Positions 53,443 to 63,300 of a stretch of 64,000 bases of DNA are shown in pieces; position 1 is the stretch's first letter; the number at the start of each line of letters is the position of its first letter. The DNA comes from Microtetraspora sp. NBRC 16547 (GTDB lineage Bacteria > Actinomycetota > Actinomycetes > Streptosporangiales > Streptosporangiaceae): positions 111,191 through 175,190 of the forward strand of contig NZ_BSSE01000017.1 in the NCBI RefSeq assembly GCF_030268965.1, in the 5' to 3' direction. The notes beneath the pieces were generated by a model. The model had not been told where the DNA came from. It did no database searches and saw only the letters and a program-made list of their open reading frames with translations. The position numbers and the translations under genes were made by a program.

Positions 53443-53754
53443 TCATGCCGTCCTGCCGTCGAATAGCCGCTTACGTTCAGCCGTGTACGTCCACCACGGA
53501 CGTGCCGGCTCGCCGTCGGCCTGCCGGACCGCGGAGATGAGCGTGTCCAGCAAGCACGGGTCTTCCGGGTGCCCGGCTACCGCCTGCATTCGTTCGAACA
53601 GTTCTACGGGATCCGCCCCTCGGAGTTCACCGACGGTCGAGATGCCAATCCGCTGGAATCGCGCCGCTACCTTCGGGCCCACGTTCGCAAGCGACCGCAC
53701 GGGACGGTCATCGCGGGTATGGCCAGGGTACGAGCTTGGCTCGGTTGGTGACAT
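53443..53754 (-). CDS. Helix-hairpin-helix protein (Cdd1/TfoX-C-like)
   Basis: 103 residues. After a short leader, RSLANVGPKVAARFQRIGIS, then TVGELRGADPVELFERMQ and DPCLLDTLISAVRQADG, ends PARPWWTYTAERKR. This fits the 'pathogenicity locus' Cdd1 family, small helix-hairpin-helix proteins related to the C-terminal domain of TfoX; DNA binding is expected but the biological role is unclear. ATG at 53754 chosen since MSPTEPSS begins the likely protein. The flanking 53190-53442 holds nothing recognised. Confidence 0.75.
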   Translation of the reverse strand: MSPTEPSSYPGHTRDDRPVRSLANVGPKVAARFQRIGISTVGELRGADPVELFERMQAVAGHPEDPCLLDTLISAVRQADGEPARPWWTYTAERKRLFDGRTA

Positions 53755-53991
53755 GATCTGAGTCGCCCTCTCCACTTGTACGGGTTGACCCCCGAGTGAG
53801 GGAGACCCGATGCGGACCTTGCTTGCCCTCTAAGGATCATCAAACCTCCGCCTGCGGTCTTGTACATTCCGGCCATCACGTGCGGTCGCGCGAGGACACA
53901 TCCTCCACGAGGATGACCCTGCTCTCGTCAACCCCGAGCTGACCGGTTTCCTCGGCACCGGCGCCAAGCCATGAGGCTGTGCCACACACTC

Positions 53992-54061
53992 CCTAACGCG
54001 ATCTATACGACACCTATACAGCCGCTGATCACGCTGATCCCGACTGTCCGATCGCGTTAGG
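53992..54061. promoter_or_regulatory. 12-bp inverted repeat directly before the RHS toxin gene
   Basis: CCTAACGCGATC (53992-54003) and GATCGCGTTAGG (54050-54061) are perfectly complementary, 46 bp apart. The right arm ends just before the GGAGG ribosome site at 54063, and the start codon is at 54074. If transcribed, the arms form a stem next to the ribosome site; as DNA they could bind a dimeric regulator. The remainder of 53755-54073 has no convincing intact gene. Confidence 0.55.
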
Positions 54062-54073
54062 CGGAGGTAGACG

Positions 54074-57000
54074 GTGCTGAAGAAACTGGGGCGGCTTACC
54101 GCATTACCGCCCCTCATTGTCTTGGCGCTGACATCCACTGTTCTCGTACCGCTCCCAGCGGAAGCCGCGCCCGTTCCGATCAAGACCCAGGATCCGACCG
54201 CCACCTGTCCCGACGAGATGCCCACCGAGATCTCCGCCAAGCTGGCCGCCGCGGTCTGCGGTAAGCGGATCAAGGTGGCGTCGCTCACTTCGGAGACAGA
54301 CGAGTACTTCATCAACCCAGATGGCACCGTGACCCAGGACCATCGCTACCGCCCTGTCCGGGTGAAGCAGGGCGACCAGTGGGTCGCCGCGGACGCGACG
54401 CTGGTCGCGAACCCGGACGGGTCGGTCACGCCGAAGGCCGCCGCCATTTCCTACCACTTCTCCGGCGGCGGTGAGGGCCCGCTGGTGAGCGCCTCCGAGG
54501 AGGGCACCGAGCTCACCCTGGGCTCGCCCCTTGGCGCCCTGCCCAAGCCGGTGCTGGACGGCGCGACCGCCACCTACCCCGAGGTGCTGCCCGGCGTCGA
54601 CCTGGTGCTCACCGCGGATGTCGACGGATTCGCCGAGAAGCTTGTGGTCAAGACTCGCGACGCGGCCGCCGATCCCAAGCTGAAGGCCCTGACGTTCGCC
54701 ACTTCCCTGAAGAAGGGCAAGATCAAGGCTGACAAGCACGGCAACGTCACGATCGTGAACGCCAAGGGCGACGCGGTGTTCGCCTCTTCGGCGGCGGAGA
54801 TGTGGGACGCCACCGCTGAAACCGCAATGAAGCGGAACCCCGCCGCCCCGACCATCAGCGCAGGGGCGGGCAAGCGCAGCAAGATGGACGTAACGCTCTC
54901 CGACGGCGCCATGAAGGTCATCCCTGACGCCGCCCTGCTGGTCGACCCGGCCACCGTCTTCCCTGTGACGATCGACCCGAGCTTCACCTCGGCCAAGTCG
55001 GGCTGGACGTACGTCGACTCCGCCTACCCGACCAGCACCTACTGGAACTCCACCAATGACGCCACGAGCGGCACCAGTAACTCCGGCGGCTACAAGCGGC
55101 GCTCGTTCTTCAACATGAGCCTTTCGGGGATGGGCACGAGCAAGCACATCATCTCCGCGACCTTCAACATCAAGGAGACCTGGGCCTGGTCCTGCTCGGC
55201 CAGGAACGTCGAGCTGCACAGGACCGCCGGGGTGACCTCCTCCACCTCGTGGAACAACCAGCCGGCCTCCAACCTGAACATCGGCGCGAAGAACGTCGCC
55301 TACGGCTGGTCATCCAGCGGGGCCGGCGGCCCTTCGAGTTGCCCCGCGGCCTGGGTCGGCTGGGACGTGACCAGCGCCCTGCAGGGCATCATGGACTCCG
55401 GCGGCACGTCCATCACGTTCATGGTGAAGGCCGGGAGCGAGACGGACAACTACTACTGGAAGCGGTTCGAGAACAACCCGAACATCTCCATCACCTACAA
55501 CACCGTCCCGGCGACGCCCACGAACCTGGCGATCGCGCCGTGCACGACCTGCACCAGCCCCGCCCTGGTGGGCATCTCCCAGCCGACGCTGTCCGCCAAG
55601 GTCAGCGACGCGGACGGGCAGGCGCTGCGGGCCGACTTCGAGGTGTGGACACCCGACCACGTGACCAAGGTCAGCAGCGGGTCGGTCTCGAACATCTCCT
55701 CCGGCGCCACCGGCTCGTGGAAGGTGAGCACGGCTCTCGCCAACACCTCCTACCACTGGCGGGTCCGCTCCTACGACGGCACCGACTACAGCGCGTGGTC
55801 GAGCTGGTTCACCTTCACCGTGAACGCCGCCCCTCCGCCCGCCCCCGACGTCTCCTCCGACGACTACCCCCAGGATGGATGGGCGAAGGGTTCCGGCCAG
55901 GTGGGCAAGTTCACCATCACGCCCTCCGGCACTGACGTGTCGGCCGTGCTCTGGTCCTTCGACGGCGGCGCCCAGCAGTCCGCCGCGAACTCCGGCTCGC
56001 CGTACACGCTCAGCTGGACCCCCGGCAGCGACGGCCCGCACACCCTGAAGGCATGGGTCAAGAACAAGGCGGGCAACCAGTCCGCCGCCACGACGTACGC
56101 CTTCAACGTCGGCGCGTCGGCCGTCACCTCGCCGAAGGACGGACAGTCGACCGCTCGCCGTACCGTGCTGACCGCGACGGGCAGCTCGGGGCTGACCGCG
56201 GTCACCTTCTCCTACCGGCGCGGCGAGGCCGACACCTGGCATCAGGTTCCCGCCGCCGACGTGCGGAAGAAGTCGGACGGCGGGGCGATCACCTGGCCGG
56301 TGGCGATGGCCTCGGGCGTCTCTCCCGATCTGGTCTGGGACACCACGCACACGCTTACCGAGGACGGCGTGATCCAGGTGCGCGCCGAGTTCACCACCTC
56401 GACGGGAACTGCGGCGTCGCAGCCGGTCGACCTGATCGTCGACCGCAACGCGGAGGGCGCGTCCAGCCAGCCCATCGGGCCGGGCTCGGTCAACATGCTC
56501 ACCGGTGACTTCAAGATGGCGGCCACCGACGCCAACGTGTTCGGCGTCGGGCTCATGCGCTCCTTCTCCTCGCGAAACCCGCGCAAGGGCTCGTCGCTGC
56601 CGGGGATCGCGGCCATCTTCGGCACCGAGTGGACCCCGAACGGGCTCGCCCAGTCGGGGCAGGGCACTTTCGCGACCCTGCGCAGCACCTCGGCCACCTC
56701 TGTCGAGCTCGGCGGCGAAGACTCATCGGTGGCCTTCACCAAGAACACCGACGGATCCTTCACCCCTCAGCCCGACGCCGCCAATCTGAAGCTGACCTAC
56801 GACTCGGCCGCCGATCGATACACCCTCTCCGACGTCAACTCCGGCGAGCGGACGGTCTTCGCCAAGGTGGGCCCGTCGGCGACGACCTATCTGGTCCGCG
56901 CCGTCTACCCGGCGAGCGGCAAGGGCAGCACGGCCTTCGTCTGGGAGTCGGTGACCGGCTCTGACGGCAAGTCGCTGGCCAGGCCTCTCAAGATCATCGC

Positions 57001-60000
57001 GCCGTCCTGGTCGGTCGCCTCGCAGAACGACTGCGACGTGGACAGCCTCGCCGTCCTGCCCCAGGGCTGCCGGCTGCTCAAACTGACCTACGCCACCACG
57101 ACGACCGCGGGCTCGCAACTCGGCGACGTGGCCGGCCAGGTCAAGCAGATCAGTCTCTGGGAGGGTGGGAAGAGCGCGCCACAGGGCCTGGCCGAGTACC
57201 GTTACGACGACCTGGGCCGCCTCCGCGAGCAGTGGAACCCCAACACCCCCGATGTCAGGACCCGCTACGACTACGACCTGGGCGGCCGGGTGAACCGGTA
57301 CACCCCGCCCGGCGACCTGCCATGGACCTTCACCTACGGCAAGGCGGGCAACCTCGACACCGCGGCCGACGGGATGCTGCTCAGCGCCTCCAGGCCGACG
57401 CTCCGCCCGGGAACCATGAGCGAGACGAACGGCACCGCGACCGTCTCAGTGGTGTACGACGTCCCGATCAGCGGAAGCGGCTCGCCGTACACGCTGTCCG
57501 GGGCGACCACGGCGACGTGGGGCCAGAACGACGCGCCCGTCGACGCCACCGCCATCTTCCCGGCCGACCAGGTGCCCGCGAACCACACGGGGCGCGGCGG
57601 TCTGGCCGCGTCCGACTATGGCCGCGCCACGATCATCTACCTCAACGCGTCAGCGCAGGCGGTCAACCGCGCCGAGCCGGGCGGCGGCATATCCGCCACC
57701 CAGTTCGACGCGCAGGGTAACACCGTGCTCTCGCTGTCGGCGGGCAACCGGGCGCTCGCCCTGGGGCAGGGGACGAACGCGGGGAACGACCTGGCCCAAC
57801 TCGGCCTGCTCAACACCCCGACAGAGGAGCGGGCCCGGCTGCTCTCCGAGGAGTCCGGCTACAGCTCCGACGGACAGCGCCGGCAGTCCGAGTTCGGGCC
57901 GCTGCACCTGATCAGGTTGGACGGGGCTCAGGTGGCGGCCAGGAAGCACACGGTCAACACCTTCGACGAGGGCCGGCCGGCGGACGCCAAGGTGGCGAAC
58001 CTGGTCACCACGGTGACCGTGGGCGCCTGGGTGCCCGGCAGGACGTCGGACGCCGACCCCAGGGTCAGCAAGACGTACTACGACTGGAACACCGGCAAGG
58101 TCACCAAGACCGTCGACGACCCCGGTGGCCTGGCGATCACCAGGACGACCGCCTACGACACGGAAGGCCGGGTGATCAGCACCACCATGCCGAAGTCGTC
58201 GGGTGACGACGCCGGCACGACGACGAGCGAGTACTACACCGCCGACGGCACGGGCACCTGTGGCGGCAAGGCCGAGTGGGCCGGGCTGCTCTGCCGTACG
58301 AAGGCGAAGACGGCGATCTCCGGCGGCGGCTCCAACCCCGCCGAGCTGGTCACCAAGGTCCACACCTACGAGGCGGGCGGCCGTCTCACGGCGGTGACCG
58401 AGACCGCGAACGGGGTCACCAGGACCACTGCCACCACGTACGACGCCGCGGGCCAGATCGTGAAGACCACGATCACCGGTGGCGTGGGCACAGCGGTTCC
58501 CGAGGTGACCGCGACCTACGACGCGGCGGGGCGCACGGTGCGGACCACGGCCTCCAACGGAACCGTGATCAGCAGGGAGTACGACGCGCTGGGACGCCAG
58601 GTGTCCTACACCGACGCCGACGGCGGTGTGACCAGGGTGGAGTACGACGCGCTCGATCGGGTGATCAAAAAGACGGACGGTGCCCCATCGACGGTGACCT
58701 ACGCCTACGACACCTCCGCCGACCCCAGAGGCGTGCTCACCTCGATGACCGACTCGGTCGCGGGCACGTTCACCGCCCGCTACGACCTGGACGGCTCCAT
58801 CGTGCACGAGGACCTTCCGGGAGGCGTCTCCTACAACCTCCTCAGGGATCCGGCAGGCGCGCCGACCTGGCGCGGCTACCAGAACGCCGCCGGAGTGAAG
58901 CTGGTCGACGACTCGGTGACCTGGTCGATCCACGGCCAGCAGGTCACACACAACGGGCTCTCGGCGCAGCAGATCGGCTATGACAAGATCGGCAGGATCG
59001 GTTCGGTGGACGACACCGTGAGCGGGACCTGCACACGGCGGACGTACGGGTACGACGCCAACTCCAACCGCACCTCGCTGACCAGCAGCCGCTGCGACGG
59101 CTCGGGCGCGGTCACGGAGAACCACGCCTACGACGGCGGGGATCGGCTGGCCGACTCCGGTTACGTGTACGACGCCTACGGTCGCACCACGGCCACACCC
59201 GCGGGGCTGACGGTGAGCTACTACACCACCGACCTGGTCAAGTCGATGACCTCGGGCTCGGTGCGGCAGTCCTACACGCTCGACCCGCAACTGCGGCGCA
59301 ACACCACCATGCTGGAGCAGCTGTCCGGCGGGACGTGGAACAGCATCGGCACGCGGATCGAGCACTTCGACGCCGATGACGACATGCCCGCGTGGGTCGT
59401 GGAGAACGCCACTTCCGGAGCCGTCACCAGGAACATCCGCTCGATCTCGGGTGGCCTGGCAGCGGTCACGTCGGCCACCGGAGACGTCCGGCTGCAGCTC
59501 ACCAACCTGCACGACGACATCAACGTGGTGTACACCGTGGTCGGCGGGGTCCCGCTCGCGCTGGACTTCGACGAGTTCGGCAACCCGCGCCCGGGTCAGC
59601 CCTCGACGCGATACGGCTGGCACGGCGCGGCCGAGCGGGCCTCCGACACGCCTGACGGCACCATCCTCATGGGCGTCCGGCTCTACCAGCCCAAGCTGGG
59701 ACGGTTCCTCCAGACCGACCCGGTCGAGGGCGGGAGCGCCAACGCCTACGACTACGCGTACCAGTCGCCCACCTCGAACGCCGACCTGGACGGCAAGAAG
59801 TGGTACTGGTGCACGAACTTCTGGCACTTCGCGTTCAACCACTGCGGTATCAGCTACGCGTGGTATCACGGCAGTTGGCGCTCCGTCCAGTGGGTGAAGA
59901 CCCCGGCGGGCTGGTGGATCCGCGGCGTGTACTACGACTACTGCACCAAGGCGCCCGACAGGCCGCTCGGGTTCGACTTCCGTCAGGCGTGCATGATGCA

Positions 60001-60169
60001 CGACTACGGATACGCCCTGCGCAACGCGAGATACATCCACAACAAATACGAGGTGGACTACGTCTTCTACTACGTCCTCTACTGGGGCGTCTGCCCGCAC
60101 TACTTCTTCAAGGGGACGTGCAGGAGAATCGCCTATGACTACTACCTCGCGGTGCTCGCCTTCGGCTGA
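54074..60169 (+). CDS. Secreted RHS-repeat protein with C-terminal phospholipase A2 domain
   Basis: 2031 residues. A signal peptide (LPPLIVLALTSTVLVPLPAE) is followed by a DNRLRE-like beta domain (about 300-475, GGYKRRSFFNMSLSG), fibronectin-like domains (about 480-680) and RHS/YD repeats (YDDLGRLREQ, YDALGRQVSYTDADGGVTRV, YDALDRVIKKTDG). The RHS core end is YGWHGAAERA with GRFLQTDPVEGGSANAYDYA. The tip (about 1945-2031) has DYCTKAPDRPLGFDFRQACM, MHDYGY, EVDYVF and Cys at 1957, 1973, 2007 and 2016. This matches secreted Streptomyces phospholipase A2, including the His1976-Asp1977 dyad and Asp1995. It is a polymorphic-toxin layout with a membrane-lipid-cleaving tip. GTG start after GGAGG. Confidence 0.9.
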   Translation: MLKKLGRLTALPPLIVLALTSTVLVPLPAEAAPVPIKTQDPTATCPDEMPTEISAKLAAAVCGKRIKVASLTSETDEYFINPDGTVTQDHRYRPVRVKQGDQWVAADATLVANPDGSVTPKAAAISYHFSGGGEGPLVSASEEGTELTLGSPLGALPKPVLDGATATYPEVLPGVDLVLTADVDGFAEKLVVKTRDAAADPKLKALTFATSLKKGKIKADKHGNVTIVNAKGDAVFASSAAEMWDATAETAMKRNPAAPTISAGAGKRSKMDVTLSDGAMKVIPDAALLVDPATVFPVTIDPSFTSAKSGWTYVDSAYPTSTYWNSTNDATSGTSNSGGYKRRSFFNMSLSGMGTSKHIISATFNIKETWAWSCSARNVELHRTAGVTSSTSWNNQPASNLNIGAKNVAYGWSSSGAGGPSSCPAAWVGWDVTSALQGIMDSGGTSITFMVKAGSETDNYYWKRFENNPNISITYNTVPATPTNLAIAPCTTCTSPALVGISQPTLSAKVSDADGQALRADFEVWTPDHVTKVSSGSVSNISSGATGSWKVSTALANTSYHWRVRSYDGTDYSAWSSWFTFTVNAAPPPAPDVSSDDYPQDGWAKGSGQVGKFTITPSGTDVSAVLWSFDGGAQQSAANSGSPYTLSWTPGSDGPHTLKAWVKNKAGNQSAATTYAFNVGASAVTSPKDGQSTARRTVLTATGSSGLTAVTFSYRRGEADTWHQVPAADVRKKSDGGAITWPVAMASGVSPDLVWDTTHTLTEDGVIQVRAEFTTSTGTAASQPVDLIVDRNAEGASSQPIGPGSVNMLTGDFKMAATDANVFGVGLMRSFSSRNPRKGSSLPGIAAIFGTEWTPNGLAQSGQGTFATLRSTSATSVELGGEDSSVAFTKNTDGSFTPQPDAANLKLTYDSAADRYTLSDVNSGERTVFAKVGPSATTYLVRAVYPASGKGSTAFVWESVTGSDGKSLARPLKIIAPSWSVASQNDCDVDSLAVLPQGCRLLKLTYATTTTAGSQLGDVAGQVKQISLWEGGKSAPQGLAEYRYDDLGRLREQWNPNTPDVRTRYDYDLGGRVNRYTPPGDLPWTFTYGKAGNLDTAADGMLLSASRPTLRPGTMSETNGTATVSVVYDVPISGSGSPYTLSGATTATWGQNDAPVDATAIFPADQVPANHTGRGGLAASDYGRATIIYLNASAQAVNRAEPGGGISATQFDAQGNTVLSLSAGNRALALGQGTNAGNDLAQLGLLNTPTEERARLLSEESGYSSDGQRRQSEFGPLHLIRLDGAQVAARKHTVNTFDEGRPADAKVANLVTTVTVGAWVPGRTSDADPRVSKTYYDWNTGKVTKTVDDPGGLAITRTTAYDTEGRVISTTMPKSSGDDAGTTTSEYYTADGTGTCGGKAEWAGLLCRTKAKTAISGGGSNPAELVTKVHTYEAGGRLTAVTETANGVTRTTATTYDAAGQIVKTTITGGVGTAVPEVTATYDAAGRTVRTTASNGTVISREYDALGRQVSYTDADGGVTRVEYDALDRVIKKTDGAPSTVTYAYDTSADPRGVLTSMTDSVAGTFTARYDLDGSIVHEDLPGGVSYNLLRDPAGAPTWRGYQNAAGVKLVDDSVTWSIHGQQVTHNGLSAQQIGYDKIGRIGSVDDTVSGTCTRRTYGYDANSNRTSLTSSRCDGSGAVTENHAYDGGDRLADSGYVYDAYGRTTATPAGLTVSYYTTDLVKSMTSGSVRQSYTLDPQLRRNTTMLEQLSGGTWNSIGTRIEHFDADDDMPAWVVENATSGAVTRNIRSISGGLAAVTSATGDVRLQLTNLHDDINVVYTVVGGVPLALDFDEFGNPRPGQPSTRYGWHGAAERASDTPDGTILMGVRLYQPKLGRFLQTDPVEGGSANAYDYAYQSPTSNADLDGKKWYWCTNFWHFAFNHCGISYAWYHGSWRSVQWVKTPAGWWIRGVYYDYCTKAPDRPLGFDFRQACMMHDYGYALRNARYIHNKYEVDYVFYYVLYWGVCPHYFFKGTCRRIAYDYYLAVLAFG

Positions 60170-60192
60170 CCCGCCTTCGAATCACTGACCCG

Positions 60193-60228
60193 CACCGGCG
60201 GGAGCCGTCACGACGGCTCCCGCCGGTG
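60193..60228 (+). terminator. Strong terminator of the RHS gene
   Basis: A perfect 16-bp stem CACCGGCGGGAGCCGT / ACGGCTCCCGCCGGTG with loop CACG, 23 bp after the stop codon. Confidence 0.9.
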
Positions 60229-60238
60229 TCCGTGTGAA

Positions 60239-60267
60239 TCGGATGTGGATCGGATGTAGATCGGCTC
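60239..60267 (+). promoter_or_regulatory. SARP-like heptamer direct repeats, 11-bp period
   Basis: TCGGATG, TCGGATG and TCGGCTC occur at 60239, 60250 and 60261, each separated by four bases. SARP proteins classically bind heptamer direct repeats with 11-bp periodicity next to the -35 region. A TTGACG follows at 60279. The site lies about 95 bp before the AfsR/SARP-type gene, suggesting autoregulation. Confidence 0.65.
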
Positions 60268-60296
60268 GACTCATGGGGTTGACGGGAGTAAATCGA

Positions 60297-60333
60297 TCGT
60301 GCACATTGAATCAACTTTGATCTTTGTGCACGA
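60297..60333. promoter_or_regulatory. Inverted repeat TCGTGCACA-N19-TGTGCACGA
   Basis: A perfect 9-bp dyad (60297-60305 and 60325-60333) flanks an AT-rich spacer 23-59 bp before the start of the regulator gene. Its size and symmetry suit a dimeric regulator, or a stem in the mRNA leader. It is separate from the direct repeats upstream. Confidence 0.55.
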
Positions 60334-60355
60334 CCGTTCTCTTCCGGGGAGCGCG

Positions 60356-63300
60356 ATGGAGTTCGCCGTCTTAGGGCCGCTTCACGTCTCAGCCGATGCC
60401 CAGCCACTACCGCTCGGCGGAGGGAAGCAGCGCACCCTGCTCGCCGAACTCATCTGCCACGCGGGACGCGCCGTGTCCCGCTCCATCCTCATCGAGGCGC
60501 TCTGGGGCCAGACCCCGCCACGCACCGCCGCGGACAACCTCCGGCTCTACGTACACCAGCTCCGCAGGACGCTGGGCGGGGACCGGATCACCCGCACCAG
60601 CGCCGGTTACGGGCTTTCCATCCGTCCGGAAGAGTTGGACGCTGACCGGTTCGAGACCCTGGCCGAACAGGGCAGGGCCGCCCTCGCCGCCGGAGACCAC
60701 GAACGGGCCGCCGCGCTGCTCAGGCGATCTCTGGAGCTCTGGCGCGGTCCGGCGTACGCGGAGCTGAACCTCACCGCCGGGCTTCGCGACCACGCGCACC
60801 GGCTGGAGGAGGTGCGGCTCACCGCGTTGGAGAACCGGATCGAGGCGGACCTGGCACGCGGAATGCACGCCGCGCTCATCGCTGAGCTCAGCGGGCTCGT
60901 CGCCGAGCATCCGCTGAGAGACCGGCCACGCACCCAGCTCATGCTCGCTCTGGCCAGGTCGGGACGGCAGGCGGAGGCGCTGGCCACCTACCAGGACGCC
61001 CGACGGCTGTTCGCCGCCGAACTGGGCCTGGACCCCGGTGCCGAGCTCCGCCACCTGCACCAGGCCATCCTCACCGGCACGCTCCCCGTCGACACCTCCA
61101 CCACCCCGTCAGGCGATATCTCCCCCGCCCAGCTTCCGACCGGCATCTCCGACTTCACCGGTAGGGAGGACCAACTCGCCCAGCTGACGGGCCTCCTCGG
61201 CAAGGAGCCGCCACCGGGACCAGGGCCCGTGCGCGTCTGCGTCATCACCGGGATGGGCGGGGTCGGCAAGACGACGCTCGCCGTACACGCCGCCCATCGG
61301 ATCGCGCGGCACTATCCCGACGGCCAGCTCCATGCGAACCTGCACGGCGCGGAGGCCTGCCCCTCCGACCCGACCCAGGTCCTCGCGGCCTTTCTCACCG
61401 CGCTCGGCACGCCGCGCTCCACCCTGCCGGAGACCACCGAGGAGCGGGCCGCGTTCTTCCGGAGCCGACTGGCGGAGCGCCGGATGCTCATCGTGCTCGA
61501 CAACGCCGCCTCAGAAGAGCAGGTCCGCCCGCTGCTCCCCGGCACGTCCGGCTGCGCCGTCATCATCACCAGCAGGATCCGGCTGACCGGGCTGTCCGGC
61601 GCGCCCCTGATCGAACTCTCCGTGCTCCCGCCCAAGCAGGCCGTACAGCTGCTCTCCAGGATCGCGGGGGCCGGCAGGGTGGCCGCGGAAGCGAAGGCGG
61701 CGGCTGAGATCGTCAGGCTGTCGGACTGCATCCCGCTCGCCGTCCGGGTGGCGGGAGCTCGGCTCGCCGCCAGGCCGCACTGGCCGCTGACCCACCTGGC
61801 CAGGCAACTCACCGACGAGCGGCGGCGGCTTGACCGGTTCACCACCGGCGATCTCGCCGTCAGGGCCAGCCTGGCGCTCAGCTATGTGGGGCTCGACCAC
61901 GAGACGTGCAGGGCGTTCCGGCTGCTCGGCTCCCTGGACGTGCCCGACTTCGCCGGCTGGGTGGCCGGGGCGCTGCTGGACCTGCCCGTGGCGGCAGGCG
62001 AGGAGCTGGTCGAGGCTCTGGTGGACGCGCAGCTCGTGCTGATCAGCGGGACGGACCCGGCGGGACAGCCCCGGTACCGCTTCCACGACCTCGTCCGCCT
62101 GTACGCCCGCGAACGCAGCGAGCTCGAAGACGAACCGGAGATCGTGGCCGCGGCGCTCGGCAGGGCCTTCGGGGCATGGCTCGCGCTGGCAGAACACGCC
62201 ACACAGAAAGTGCCCGGCACCTCATCCGCCATCATCCACGGCACCGCCCCTCGCTGGAGCTCCCCCGACGAAACCCCCTGGGAAGGTCTGGCCGAGCAGG
62301 ACCCGATGGCCTGGTTCGACACCGAGCGGCCGGCGCTGGTCGCGTCGATCCGTCAGGCCTGCTCGCTGGGCTTGGCCGAGGTCGCGTGGGATATGGCCTG
62401 CTGTGTGGAGCGCTACTTCGACGTGTGCGGGCAGTTCGACGACTGGCGCGCGCTCCACGAGGGCGTTCTGGACGCATGCCGTAGGGCGGGCAACAGACTC
62501 GGCGAAGCCATGATCCTGCGCGGGCTCATGCACGCCACCACGTGGATGGAGACCGGCGGCGAGGCCATGGCCGCGCAGTTCGACGGGGCTGAGCAGCTGA
62601 TCGCCATGTTCTCCGAGTTGGGCGAAAGGCGCGGGCTGTCCGACGCCTACGTGCTGCGAGCCTGGGGGGAGGCCGCCAGGGGCGATATGACGCAGGGCCT
62701 GCGGTCAGGGCGGATCGCGCTGAGCCTCGCGGAAGGCAGCGGCCACCTGGGCGGGGAGGCCAGGGCGCACGTGTGCATGGCTGTGGCGTACGGAACACGG
62801 CAGATCAGGATGGCCATCGTCCACCTGCTGCGCGGCTTGGAACTGGCCGAGAAGCTGGGCAACCCGCGTTTCGAGGCCACGGCTCTGCAGTTCCTCGGCC
62901 TCGCGCACGCACACGCCAGAGAGTTCGAGGCAGGTCTGCAGTACCTCTCCAGGGCCCTGGCCATCTACCGCCAGTTCCGCGACCCGCTGCTCGAAGCGAT
63001 GGGCCTGGTGGCGCTGGCCAAGCTCTACGCCGTACACCACGACCCGCGGGCCAGGGCCGCGGCGGAGGCGGCCGAGGCGCTGAGCCGCTCCCATCACCTG
63101 GCCCACCACACGGCCGACGCGCTCTGGGTGCTCGGCGAGGTCGACTTGGCGGAGGGCAGGATCAGCGAGGCGGTCACCCATCTGGAGGAGTCGGTCAGGC
63201 TCTGGCGCACCCGTGGCTGGCAGGAGTTCCTCGCAGGCGCGCTGGCCAGCCTCGCTGACGCCTACACCGCCGCCGGGGACCTCGCGGCGGCCGCGCAGGC

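Noticed and set aside
53880..53975. Possible alpha/beta-hydrolase C-terminal relic (plus strand, GHILHEDDPALVNPELTGFL)
   Set aside because: The motif is suggestive, but the stretch is too short, has no start, and seems to need a frame change upstream; it is not enough for a call.
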